Of a stretch of 61,848 bases of DNA, positions 7,655 through 14,756 are shown one piece after another. Position numbers and translations under genes: made by a program. How positions within the stretch are numbered: the stretch's first letter is position 1; each line of letters begins with the position of its first letter. Under the pieces are notes generated by a model, which worked only from the letters and a program-made list of their open reading frames with translations, was not told the origin of the DNA and did no database searches. The stretch comes from Oscillospiraceae bacterium (GTDB lineage: Bacteria > Bacillota > Clostridia > Oscillospirales > Acutalibacteraceae): the NCBI GenBank assembly GCA_015065865.1, contig SVPM01000005.1, forward strand, positions 1 through 61,848, in the 5' to 3' direction.

Positions 7655-8893
7655 ATGAGTGGTCAAGCAGATGTTATGTCCGCACGCGAACGGTTAATTG
7701 CGCTGTTTGATGCGGATACCTTTGTGGAAACCGATCGTCTGGCGGAAGCGGCAGGTGTGGTCACCGGTTTCGGTTATGTGGACGGTGTGCCTGCATACGC
7801 TTACGCACAGGACCGCGCTGTGGTGAACGGTGCGATCGGCCGCGAACAGGCGGCAAAGATCGCAAAAGTGTATGAAACGGCGGCGCAGAACGGCGCCCCT
7901 TTGGTTGCCGTGTTCGACAGTGACGGTGCCCGTTTGGGTGAAGGCGTGGATGCGATGGATGCGATTGCCGACATTCTTCGCCGCAGTCACGAATTGTCGG
8001 GCGTGGTGCCGCAGGTGGCGGTGGTTGCGGGCGCTTGTGTCGGCTCTGCGGCTTTGATCGCGGCGGCAGCCGATGTGGTGATCCGTGCGGAAGATGCGGA
8101 TTATTATCTTGCAGTCGGCACCTCGGCCAAGGCAGATATCACCGTTTGTTGCGATAAAAAGGCGATGGAAACGGCGCGTGAAGTGTTGTCCTATCTGCCG
8201 CAGAACAATTTGGCTGCTCCCGCTGTGTTTGAATCTGCCGCAGGCGGCGCTGTGTCGGAGGATGCGGCGGCGATGGCGGCGGACAGCGGCTCGTTGTTGA
8301 AATTGTCCGATTACACGGCGTTTGCCCGTTTGGACGGTGCACCGTGCGGTATGGTCACTCTTTCGGCGGATGCGCTGGATGAGGAGTGTGCCGTGGTGGC
8401 ACGCTTTGTGCGGGTGTGCGACAGCTTCTCGTTGCCGATCGTGACCTTTGTGGATGCGGCAGGGTTCGCTTCTTTGGATGCGGCGGCCAAACTGTCACAG
8501 GCATATGCGGAAATTACCGCGCCGAAAGTGTCGGTGATCACCGGCCGTGCATACGGTGCCGTGTATATTGCGTTGGCAGGTAAGTCGGCGGGTGCGGATG
8601 CGGTGTTGGCGTGGCCTGCGGCTACGGTATCTCCGCTGGCGCCTGAAACGGCGGTGGAACTGCTGTGGCAGGATCGTTTGGCAGCTATGACCGACCCGAA
8701 GAACGAACGTGCCGCGTTGGCGAAAGAGTATGCGGCAACCGCGTGTGCGATAACGGCAGCAGCCGAAAAAGGCTGGGTGTCCGATGTGGTGGAACCCGCC
8801 GAAACGCGCGAAAAGTTGATGGCGTATCTCAATATGCTGGCAGGCAAACGGGTGACTCATTTGCCCCGTAAACACGCAAACATCCGTTTGTAA
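7655..8893 (+). CDS. Biotin-dependent carboxyltransferase (MmdA/12S-like), short divergent form
   Basis: This 412-aa protein belongs to the acyl-CoA carboxyltransferase family (MmdA, propionyl-CoA carboxylase beta, transcarboxylase 12S). It begins directly at the conserved SARERLIALFDADTFVE segment, so it lacks about 40 N-terminal residues, and it is around 100 aa shorter than MmdA. The usual SGGARIQEG becomes SDGARLGEG, and the first oxyanion motif CAGGAVY becomes CVGSAAL. The C-terminal half keeps GRAYGAVY and AWPAATVSPL. The start is ATG 7655 after GGGAGG. It probably moves CO2 between biotin and a CoA thioester; the substrate is unknown and the changed motifs leave activity open. Confidence 0.8.
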   Translation: MSGQADVMSARERLIALFDADTFVETDRLAEAAGVVTGFGYVDGVPAYAYAQDRAVVNGAIGREQAAKIAKVYETAAQNGAPLVAVFDSDGARLGEGVDAMDAIADILRRSHELSGVVPQVAVVAGACVGSAALIAAAADVVIRAEDADYYLAVGTSAKADITVCCDKKAMETAREVLSYLPQNNLAAPAVFESAAGGAVSEDAAAMAADSGSLLKLSDYTAFARLDGAPCGMVTLSADALDEECAVVARFVRVCDSFSLPIVTFVDAAGFASLDAAAKLSQAYAEITAPKVSVITGRAYGAVYIALAGKSAGADAVLAWPAATVSPLAPETAVELLWQDRLAAMTDPKNERAALAKEYAATACAITAAAEKGWVSDVVEPAETREKLMAYLNMLAGKRVTHLPRKHANIRL

Positions 8894-8904
8894 TAATACG
8901 TATT

Positions 8905-8962
8905 GGCGAGTATTTTAACGACGGCTGAACGAAGATCTCCCTTCGCAAAGCGGAGCTCGGAT
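8905..8962 (+). repeat. 58-bp dispersed element, copy A
   Basis: These bases match 35854-35911 at 46 of 58 positions with no gaps. It lies between the carboxyltransferase and biotin-carrier genes, just downstream of the stop codon. Both copies can form a small hairpin whose closing bases are ATC...GAT around CC/GG, with a loop like TTCNCAAARC. Each copy sits just ahead of the ribosome site of the following gene. Function is unknown. Confidence 0.6.
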
Positions 8963-9000
8963 ATGATCGTTCACCCTACTGACGAAAGGACGATATAGAT

Positions 9001-9414
9001 ATGAAACGGTTTCACATGACAGTTAACGGCAAAGCTTATGATGTTGTGGTGGAGGAGGTCGCGGCGGATGCAGCGGCTCCCGTACCTGTGGCAGCTCCCG
9101 CACCGGCGGCAGCACCTGCGCCCACGGCGGCTCCGGCAGCGGCACCCGCGCCGGCTGAAACTCCGGCGGCAGCACCCGCGCCCGCTCCTGCGGCAGGCGA
9201 CGGTGAGCCGGTGAACGCTCCGATGCCCGGCACCATTTTGGACGTGCGCGTGAGCGCGGGTCAGTCGGTCAAGAAGGGCGACGTGCTGGTGATGCTGGAA
9301 GCAATGAAGATGGAAAATGAGATCATGGCTCCGCGTGATGCCGTGATCGGTACTGTTGCGGTTCGCAAAGGCGATTCGGTGGATTCGGGTGCGCTGTTGG
9401 TGACCCTGAACTGA
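9001..9414 (+). CDS. Biotin carrier protein (1.3S/OadA-C-terminal type)
   Basis: This 137-aa protein has a short N-terminal beta segment ([17 protein letters not shown]), an Ala/Pro linker (residues about 22-65) and a C-terminal biotinyl domain. Lys103 in LEAMKMENE is the predicted biotin attachment site, and NAPMPGTI marks the domain's start. The swinging arm carries carboxybiotin between the two transferase subunits encoded on either side. It starts 107 nt after the first gene, with AAAGGA upstream, and is followed after 11 nt by the oadA-like gene. Confidence 0.93.
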   Translation: MKRFHMTVNGKAYDVVVEEVAADAAAPVPVAAPAPAAAPAPTAAPAAAPAPAETPAAAPAPAPAAGDGEPVNAPMPGTILDVRVSAGQSVKKGDVLVMLEAMKMENEIMAPRDAVIGTVAVRKGDSVDSGALLVTLN

Positions 9415-9425
9415 GGAGGATAACT

Positions 9426-10826
9426 ATGGCTAAGGTTGGAATTACCGATACCATTCTGCGTGATGCACACCAGTCGTTGGTTGCCACACGTATGACTACC
9501 GAGGAAATGTTGCCTGCTCTTCACAAGTTGGATGAAGTGGGCTTCCACTCGCTCGAGTGCTGGGGCGGTGCGACGTTTGATGCTTGCTTGCGCTTTTTGG
9601 ATGAAGATCCGTGGGAGCGTCTGCGCCTGCTTCGCCGCGAAATGCCCAAGACGAAATTGCAGATGTTGTTCCGCGGCCAGAATATGCTTGGGTACCGTCA
9701 TTATGCGGATGACGTGGTGAAGTATTTCGTGCAGAAATCGGTGGCAAACGGCATTGACGTCATTCGTATTTTTGATGCATTGAACGATATCCGCAATTTG
9801 GAAACGTCCATTAAGGCGGCTCGCGCCGAAGAGGGGGCACACGTGCAGGTGGCGATGTCTTATACCGTCAGCCCCGTGCACGATATCGACTATTTTGTGA
9901 AATACGCGAAAGAACTCGAAAATACGGGCGCAGACTCGATCTGTATCAAGGATATGGCGGGTCTTTTGACTCCCTATGCCACTTATGATCTCGTGAAAGC
10001 GCTGAAAGAAACCATCAAGATCCCCGTGCAGGTGCACTCGCACTTTACTGCGGGTCTTGCCGATATGGTGTTGATGAAGGCGGTGGAAGCGGGTGCCGAC
10101 GTGATCGACACCGCGTTGTCGCCGTTGGCTCTCGGCACCTCGCATCCCGCGACCGAATCTATGGTGGCAGCGTTGCAAGGTACACCCTACGACACCGGCT
10201 TGGATCTGGTGCAGTTGAATGAAGTGGCGGCCGATTTCGAGCCGCTTCGCATCAAATATTTGGAGAGCGGCCTGCTCAGTTCCAAGATTATGAAGGCGGA
10301 CGTCAATGCGTTGATCTATCAGGTGCCGGGCGGTATGCTTTCCAACCTGCTCAGCCAGCTCAAGCAGGCGGGCAAAGAGGACAAGCTCGACGAAGTGTTG
10401 GCGGAAGTGCCGCGTGTGCGCGCTGATGCCGGCTATCCTCCGCTGGTGACCCCGTCTTCGCAGATCGTAGGTACGCAGGCGGTGTATAACGTCATTATGG
10501 GTGAGCGTTACAAGATGGTCACCAAAGAATTCCGCGGTTTGGTGCGCGGTGAATACGGTAAACCGCCGGTGGAGATCGATGCCGATTTTCGTAAGAAGAT
10601 CATTGGCGATGAAGAGCCGATCGATTGCCGTCCTGCTGACCTTCTGAAGGATGAGCTGGATGAGATGCGTAGCAAAATGGCGCAGTGGTATGAGCAGGAG
10701 GAGGACGTCCTCACCTTTGCTCAGTTCGGCAACGTGGCAGAGAAGTTCTTCGAAAAGCGCCGTAATGCGAAATACGGTATTGACGGCAAACACGCGGATG
10801 AAGCACAAAAAGTGCATCCCGTGTGA
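9426..10826 (+). CDS. oadA: Oxaloacetate decarboxylase alpha / transcarboxylase 5S-type subunit
   Basis: This 466-aa protein is the pyruvate/oxaloacetate carboxyltransferase of the PycB/OadA/5S family, a metal-dependent TIM barrel followed by the conserved carboxylase domain. TDTILRDAHQSLVATRM holds the first metal ligand, CIKDMAGLL the carboxylated lysine, and VHSHFTAGLADM the two metal-binding histidines. It lacks its own C-terminal biotin domain; that function is provided by the preceding gene. No membrane OadB/GcdB/MmdB subunit or OadG is encoded nearby, so it probably acts in a soluble carboxyl-transfer complex. Confidence 0.9.
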   Translation: MAKVGITDTILRDAHQSLVATRMTTEEMLPALHKLDEVGFHSLECWGGATFDACLRFLDEDPWERLRLLRREMPKTKLQMLFRGQNMLGYRHYADDVVKYFVQKSVANGIDVIRIFDALNDIRNLETSIKAARAEEGAHVQVAMSYTVSPVHDIDYFVKYAKELENTGADSICIKDMAGLLTPYATYDLVKALKETIKIPVQVHSHFTAGLADMVLMKAVEAGADVIDTALSPLALGTSHPATESMVAALQGTPYDTGLDLVQLNEVAADFEPLRIKYLESGLLSSKIMKADVNALIYQVPGGMLSNLLSQLKQAGKEDKLDEVLAEVPRVRADAGYPPLVTPSSQIVGTQAVYNVIMGERYKMVTKEFRGLVRGEYGKPPVEIDADFRKKIIGDEEPIDCRPADLLKDELDEMRSKMAQWYEQEEDVLTFAQFGNVAEKFFEKRRNAKYGIDGKHADEAQKVHPV

Positions 10827-10920
10827 TATGTGACGTTTGAGCGTGTCAAAAAAGGGTAACCTCCCGTTTGTAAAACGGAGGGAGGGTGTGTGTGCGGGGC
10901 GTAATCAGAGAGAATATTAG

Positions 10921-11085
10921 GAGAACGGTCTATGGCCGTTCTCGCAGACATTGCCTTTACAACTTCGACATTTGTGCACTACGAGCAATGTCCTGTTCCC
11001 CTGCGCGTCGAGCGTGCAATGCACGCGGATAAACCCGCCCGCAGGCGGCAGACGGCAAAAAGTCCGGCGTATGCCGGACTTTTTT
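10921..11085 (+). ncRNA. Candidate structured RNA / azlC leader
   Basis: The region between oadA and azlC is about 320 nt with no gene. After a weak hairpin near 10861-10885 come successive strong helices: GAGAACGG/CCGTTCTC (10921-10943), GACATTGC/GCAATGTC (10947-10992), and CCTGCG/CGCAGG (11000-11045) enclosing GCGTGC/GCACGC (11012-11026). It ends at an intrinsic terminator. It lacks the T-box motif and does not match a riboswitch that I know. It could be a stand-alone small RNA or a regulatory leader for azlCD. The fold is by eye only. Confidence 0.4.
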
Positions 11086-11086
11086 G
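11057..11086 (+). terminator. Intrinsic terminator 1 ahead of azlC
   Basis: A perfect 12-bp stem (11057-11068 with 11073-11084, loop GTAT) ends in a T6 run, with an A5 run on the other side, so it could work in both directions. It closes the structured region described above. Confidence 0.88.
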
Positions 11087-11094
11087 ACAGTCTG

Positions 11095-11127
11095 AAATGT
11101 CGCCCACTGCGGTGGGCGACATTTTTT
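11095..11127 (+). terminator. Intrinsic terminator 2 ahead of azlC
   Basis: A perfect 13-bp stem (11095-11107 with 11112-11124, loop TGCG) is followed by T6. It ends only about 19 nt before the azlC start codon, so any transcript reaching azlC from upstream must pass it. That suggests attenuation. Confidence 0.88.
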
Positions 11128-11145
11128 GTGAAAGGTGGGGTGGCA

Positions 11146-11856
11146 GTGGTCAAAAGCGGAATTACGTGGCGACGCGGAGTGCGTGACGGCATTCCGATCG
11201 CACTTGGGTATTTTGCGGTGTCGTTTGCGTTGGGGATTACGGCACACAACGCCGGACTTTCTGCATTGCAGGCTACCCTCGCCAGTTTTTTGTGTAACGC
11301 TTCTGCGGGAGAATACGCGGCGTTTACCGTGATCGCTGCGAACGGGGCGTATTGGGAAATGGCGTTGATGATGTTGGTGGCAAATGCGCGTTACTTTTTG
11401 ATGTCCTGTGCGCTCAGCCAGTGTTTGCCGGCCGATACGCCGCTTCATCACCGTTTGTTTGTGGCGTTTGACGTAACCGACGAGATCTTCGGTATTGCGG
11501 TGTCGGCGGGTGACCGTCTTCGCCCGTCATACCTGTACGGCGCGATGGCGGTGGCGATTCCCGGTTGGGCGGGCGGCACGTGTTTCGGCGTGCTGATGGG
11601 GACTTTGTTACCGAATACAGTGGTACGTGCACTCAGTGTGGGACTCTACGGTATGTTTTTGGCGATCATTATACCGTCCGCACGGAAAAATCGTGTGATC
11701 GCCGGTGTCGTGGTCATTTCCATGGCGGTATCGTGGGCGGCGGCGTTTTTGCCGTTTTTGCCCGAAGGTATGCGGATCATTCTGCTTACGGTTTTGATTT
11801 CCGCTGTGGCGGCCGTGCTGTTTCCTGTGAGAGAAGAAAAGGAGGCGGCCGTATGA
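11146..11856 (+). CDS. azlC: AzlC family branched-chain amino acid exporter, large subunit
   Basis: This 236-aa inner-membrane protein is the large subunit of the AzlCD/YgaZH exporter for branched-chain amino acids and analogues. The family pattern RRGVRDGIPIALGYFAVSFA is at the N-terminus, followed by about six to eight hydrophobic segments including NASAGEYAAFTVIA and VANARYFLMSCAL. I chose GTG at 11146 because AAAGGTGGGG precedes it and because the two terminators exclude earlier starts. Its stop overlaps the azlD start (ATGA). Regulation by the leader hairpins is likely. Confidence 0.88.
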   Translation: MVKSGITWRRGVRDGIPIALGYFAVSFALGITAHNAGLSALQATLASFLCNASAGEYAAFTVIAANGAYWEMALMMLVANARYFLMSCALSQCLPADTPLHHRLFVAFDVTDEIFGIAVSAGDRLRPSYLYGAMAVAIPGWAGGTCFGVLMGTLLPNTVVRALSVGLYGMFLAIIIPSARKNRVIAGVVVISMAVSWAAAFLPFLPEGMRIILLTVLISAVAAVLFPVREEKEAAV

Positions 11857-12155
11857 ATATTTGGGTATATTTAGCGGTAATGGCAGGCACGATATATGCG
11901 ATTCGTGCGTTGCCGCTCGTGCTTCTTCGCCGCCGTATTCAAAATCGGTTTATCCGCTCGTTTCTGTATTACGTGCCTTACGTGACCTTGGCGGTGATGA
12001 CCTTTCCTGCTATTCTGTCGGCAACGGGCAGTGTATGGTCGGCGTGGGCGGCGCTAGCGGCAGGTATATTACTTGCTTGGTACGGTGCGGGATTGCTTAC
12101 CGTGTCAGTTTCGGCGTGCGCCGTAGTATTCGTTTTGGAGATGTTTCTATGTTGA
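11853..12155 (+). CDS. azlD: AzlD family branched-chain amino acid exporter, small subunit
   Basis: This 100-aa membrane protein is the small partner of AzlC. It shows three to four hydrophobic helices and the family segment IRALPLVLLRRRI followed by SFLYYVPYVTLAVMTFPAIL. It begins inside the azlC stop codon (4-nt overlap) after AAAAGGAGG, so the two subunits are translationally coupled. Its own end overlaps the next gene by 7 nt. Confidence 0.88.
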   Translation: MNIWVYLAVMAGTIYAIRALPLVLLRRRIQNRFIRSFLYYVPYVTLAVMTFPAILSATGSVWSAWAALAAGILLAWYGAGLLTVSVSACAVVFVLEMFLC

Positions 12156-12472
12156 AAAAAGAGAATACTTTCACTCGCATTTATGAGGTTGTGCGCCGCA
12201 TTCCGCGCGGAAAAGTGGCGACCTACGGACAGGTGGCGATGATGGCGGGCAATCCGCACTGGTCGCAGGTGGTGGGGTACGCACTGCATGTGAATCCCGA
12301 CCCATCGACCATCCCGTGCTATCGTGTGGTTAACCGCTTCGGCGAGGTGTCGCGTGCGTTTGCATTCGGCGGTGAAAACGAACAGGTGCGACTGCTGAAA
12401 CAAGACGGCGTGGAGTTCACAACCGAGGGACGCGTAGATTTGAAACGTTTTTTGTGGCAACCGAATGAATGA
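12149..12472 (+). CDS. MGMT-family DNA alkyl-binding protein
   Basis: This 107-aa protein is the DNA-binding/active-site domain of O6-alkylguanine-DNA alkyltransferase without the N-terminal domain. IPRGKVATYGQVAMMAG is the winged-helix region, and Cys57 sits in IPCYRVVNRFGEVS. Canonical enzymes have PCHRV. The alkyltransferase-like (ATL) proteins of similar size replace the Cys with Trp, whereas here the Cys is kept and the His is Tyr. It may be a minimal alkyltransferase or a lesion sensor. It overlaps azlD by 7 nt, an unexpected pairing. Confidence 0.82.
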   Translation: MLKKENTFTRIYEVVRRIPRGKVATYGQVAMMAGNPHWSQVVGYALHVNPDPSTIPCYRVVNRFGEVSRAFAFGGENEQVRLLKQDGVEFTTEGRVDLKRFLWQPNE

Positions 12473-12504
12473 AAGAAGCAGCGGCCGACGGTCGCTGCTT
12501 CTTT
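12472..12504. terminator. Bidirectional terminator between convergent genes
   Basis: A 12-bp stem (12472-12483 with 12493-12504), A-rich on the left and T-rich on the right. It separates the plus-strand azlCD unit from the minus-strand HAD gene, whose stop codon it touches. Confidence 0.85.
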
Positions 12505-13202
12505 TATTCGTTTGGAAATATCGTTTCAAGTAACGGCGGCAACTCCGTTAATGCTTTGATGGTATAGTCGGCGGGAATATCCCTTCGCGGCAGAGCGCCG
12601 TGTGGGTTGAACCAACAAGTGAGAACACCTGCGTTGCGCCCGCCTTGGATATCCGACGTTAAACTGTCGCCCACGATGACGGTGCGTGTGGGGTCAAGGT
12701 GGGGGAGTGCGGCAAAGCAGCGGTCAAAGAACTCTCGCGCGGGTTTGTTGATGCCCACTCGCTGGGAAATGAATATCTTTTCGAAAAACGGTGCGATCCC
12801 CGCACTTTCGATGCGCTTATCTTGTACCGAGGCGGTGCCGTTTGAAACCAAACACAGTGTGTAGCGGGGGGAGAGGGCTTGGAGAGTTTCCACCGCACCG
12901 TCGATAAACCAGTGTCCTTCGGACAGGTTGCGTTCATAGATATGCCACGCTTCTTCGGCAGGAAACGATACGCCGAGTTCCAAAAACAACTGTGCGAACC
13001 GCCCTGTCAACACCTCGACACGGGTGAGTTCGCCTTTTTCAAGTCGCTTCCAATGGGCATCGTTGATAGCGCTGTAACGCGCGGCGACCTCGTCGGTCGC
13101 AGGGGCGCCGACAGCCGTGAGCGTCTTGCGAATGGCAACGGCTTCGGCCTTATGGAAGTCCAATAACGTATCATCCAGATCGAACAAAACAGTCGGTCGC
13201 AC
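12504..13202 (-). CDS. HAD-superfamily hydrolase (YjjG-like nucleotidase)
   Basis: This 232-aa cytosolic phosphatase has the four HAD motifs: FDLDDTLLDFHKAEA with nucleophile Asp8 and Asp10, CLVSNGTA, the Lys of GINKPAREFF, and VGDSLTSDIQGG. The cap between motifs I and II and the overall pattern match YjjG/YfnB proteins, which dephosphorylate noncanonical pyrimidine nucleotides; that substrate is inferred. The start chosen is GTG at 13202, 8 nt after AAAGGAG; the longer frame upstream lies in the promoter. It is monocistronic. Confidence 0.88.
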   Translation of the reverse strand: MRPTVLFDLDDTLLDFHKAEAVAIRKTLTAVGAPATDEVAARYSAINDAHWKRLEKGELTRVEVLTGRFAQLFLELGVSFPAEEAWHIYERNLSEGHWFIDGAVETLQALSPRYTLCLVSNGTASVQDKRIESAGIAPFFEKIFISQRVGINKPAREFFDRCFAALPHLDPTRTVIVGDSLTSDIQGGRNAGVLTCWFNPHGALPRRDIPADYTIKALTELPPLLETIFPNE

Positions 13203-13233
13203 GGTGACACTCCTTTCGCGTAAATATACACTC

Positions 13234-13262
13234 AGTATACCGTATTTCCCGACAAAATGCAA
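13234..13262 (-). promoter_or_regulatory. Promoter of the HAD hydrolase gene
   Basis: On the minus strand, -35 TTGCAT (13257-13262), a 17-nt spacer and -10 TATACT (13234-13239) lie about 31 nt upstream of the GTG start. Confidence 0.75.
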
Positions 13263-13341
13263 CCGCCTGCGTGCAAATGGTAAAAAACGGGGGAAAAGGC
13301 CAAAAAAACCTTGAAAAAATGCGGATTTTTTTCGATTTACC

Positions 13342-13372
13342 TATAGCATATTTTAAAATGATGTGCTATAAT
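13342..13372 (+). promoter_or_regulatory. Inverted repeat and -10 box ahead of the hydrogenase operon
   Basis: The -10 TATAAT at 13367-13372 has no good -35. It is overlapped by an inverted repeat TATAGCA (13342-13348)/TGCTATA (13364-13370) around a central TTTTAAAA. This is probably an operator or activator site controlling the operon that starts at 13441. It does not match the Rex consensus TTGTGAA-N4-TTCACAA. Confidence 0.5.
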
Positions 13373-13440
13373 GATGTACGATGGTGTGTAATGGGCGTAT
13401 TGCGCGTTGCACACGGAAACAAATAAGGAGGATTCGGTTC

Positions 13441-13938
13441 ATGCAAAAGAAAATCAGTAAGCTTCCCTTTAATGGGACGGCCGAACAGGAAGCCCGCCTG
13501 CAAAAGGTGATCGCGGAAAATCGTCACGACAAAAGTCGTTTGATGGCGGTTATGCAGGAGGCACAAGGTATCTACGGCTATCTGCCCTATGAGGTGCAGA
13601 AAATGATCGCCGAGGGTATGGATGTCCCGATGGAAAAGGTGTACGGTGTGGCTACCTTCTATGCACAGTTCGCGCTGTCGCCCAAGGGCAAGTATGACAT
13701 CTCGGTTTGTTTGGGTACTGCCTGCTTCGTTAAGGGCGCGGGTGACCTGATGGATAAACTCAGCGAACTGCTCGGTATCGGCGCAGACGAGTGCACGGAG
13801 GACGGTAAGTTCTCGCTGACGGCGTGCCGTTGCATCGGTGCGTGCGGTCTGGCACCGGTCCTCACGGTGAACGAGGAAGTGTACGGCCGTTTGACGGTGA
13901 AGGATATTCCCGACATTCTGGCGAAGTACAAGGACTAA
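13441..13938 (+). CDS. hndA: NuoE-like [2Fe-2S] subunit of bifurcating hydrogenase (HndA)
   Basis: This 165-aa protein is the 24-kDa-type subunit (NuoE/HydC/HndA) of a soluble NAD(P)-linked hydrogenase. A helical N-terminal part contains QEAQGIYGYLP and VYGVATFYAQF. A thioredoxin-like fold follows, with a [2Fe-2S] cluster on Cys90, Cys95, Cys131 and Cys135 (CLGTAC, CRCIGAC). It passes electrons to or from the NuoF-like subunit. The start is ATG 13441 after AAGGAGG. It opens the operon but is parted from its partner subunits by six signalling genes. Confidence 0.93.
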   Translation: MQKKISKLPFNGTAEQEARLQKVIAENRHDKSRLMAVMQEAQGIYGYLPYEVQKMIAEGMDVPMEKVYGVATFYAQFALSPKGKYDISVCLGTACFVKGAGDLMDKLSELLGIGADECTEDGKFSLTACRCIGACGLAPVLTVNEEVYGRLTVKDIPDILAKYKD

Positions 13939-13963
13939 AATCTGCTTTTTAGAGGGATAGTCG

Positions 13964-14317
13964 ATGAAGATCCGTACCATGAAAGAGCTGCTGAACGCCG
14001 AAGTGATCTGCGGCGAAGACGGGCTGGAGAACCACGTGTACTCCGCTTGCGGCAGTGATATGATGAGCGATGTACTGGCGTATGTAAAAGATCAGGCGGT
14101 GCTGATGACCGGTCTGGTCAATTCTCAAGTGATCCGCACGGCGGAGATGATGGATATGCATTGTATCGTATTCGTCCGCTCCAAACGGCCGACGGCGGAG
14201 ATGATCGAACTGGCAAAAGAAAGCGGTGTGGTCATCCTCTGCACGGATAAGCGGATGTACGAGGCGTGCGGTATTCTCTACAGCAACGGCCTTGTGGGAA
14301 ACAAGGTGCGCGCATGA
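13964..14317 (+). CDS. DRTGG-domain protein (first)
   Basis: This 117-aa single-domain protein resembles the DRTGG domain found between the AAA and PTA parts of some phosphotransacetylases and in CBS-domain pyrophosphatases: MKIRTMKELLNAEVICGED, then a beta/alpha core with AVLMTGLVNSQVIRTAEM. DRTGG domains are thought to be sensor or binding modules, but no ligand is established. It follows hndA by 25 nt and its stop overlaps the next gene's ATG. A second, divergent copy lies at 16039. The function in the hydrogenase operon is unproven; sensing or signalling is likely. Confidence 0.82.
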   Translation: MKIRTMKELLNAEVICGEDGLENHVYSACGSDMMSDVLAYVKDQAVLMTGLVNSQVIRTAEMMDMHCIVFVRSKRPTAEMIELAKESGVVILCTDKRMYEACGILYSNGLVGNKVRA

Positions 14318-14736
14318 GTGAACAATTGACATTCCACTTTGATGTGGACGGCGACAACTTTACCTCAGCGGGTCAGGCTTCGGTTATGATGAAGAAGAAC
14401 CTGCGACAGCTCGGTATCTCTCCCGATACCATCCGCCGCGTGTCGATCGCAATGTACGAAGGCGAGATCAATATGGTGATCCACGCCGGAGGCGGCAAGG
14501 CCGACGTTACGGTGGATGAAGAAGGGGTCAAGATCGTGCTGGAGGATCACGGCCCCGGTATTAAAGATATTGAACAGGCGATGCAGGAAGGATTTTCCAC
14601 CGCACCTGACAATATCCGTTCACTCGGTTTCGGCGCCGGTATGGGTCTGCCGAATATGAAACGATATACCGACAAGATGGAGATCGAATCCACCCCCGGT
14701 GTGGGAACCCGTATTACCATGCGGGTGAATTTCTGA
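14314..14736 (+). CDS. GHKL ATPase, anti-sigma-factor/RsbW-like
   Basis: This 140-aa protein is a stand-alone histidine-kinase-like ATPase domain. The N-box is in MYEGEINMVIHA, the G1 box in EDHGPGI, and the G2 box in GFGAGMGLPNMKRY. It has no dimerisation/His domain, like the anti-sigma kinases SpoIIAB and RsbW, which phosphorylate a Ser/Thr antagonist. No antagonist or sigma gene is in the operon, so the target is unknown. It overlaps the DRTGG gene (ATGA) and precedes the sensory hydrogenase by 20 nt. Confidence 0.85.
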   Translation: MSEQLTFHFDVDGDNFTSAGQASVMMKKNLRQLGISPDTIRRVSIAMYEGEINMVIHAGGGKADVTVDEEGVKIVLEDHGPGIKDIEQAMQEGFSTAPDNIRSLGFGAGMGLPNMKRYTDKMEIESTPGVGTRITMRVNF

Positions 14737-14756
14737 AGACAAGGCGGTGAGGGCGA

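Noticed and set aside
9261-10817. A 518-codon open frame opposite oadA
   Set aside because: Antisense shadow of a gene with intact catalytic motifs; low-complexity, His-rich translation.
10921-11085. 6S RNA or SRP RNA
   Set aside because: The succession of separate helices does not give the 6S rod with a central bubble, and the conserved SRP tetraloop and symmetric-loop bases are missing.
10921-11145. T-box riboswitch ahead of azlC
   Set aside because: The conserved T-box core AGGGTGGTACCGCG is absent and no specifier loop could be placed.
10951-11145. azlC starting at 10951
   Set aside because: The extra 65 codons would cover two strong terminators and have no ribosome site; GTG 11146 has one.
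13342-13372. Rex operator at the hydrogenase promoter
   Set aside because: The palindrome arms do not resemble TTGTGAA/TTCACAA.
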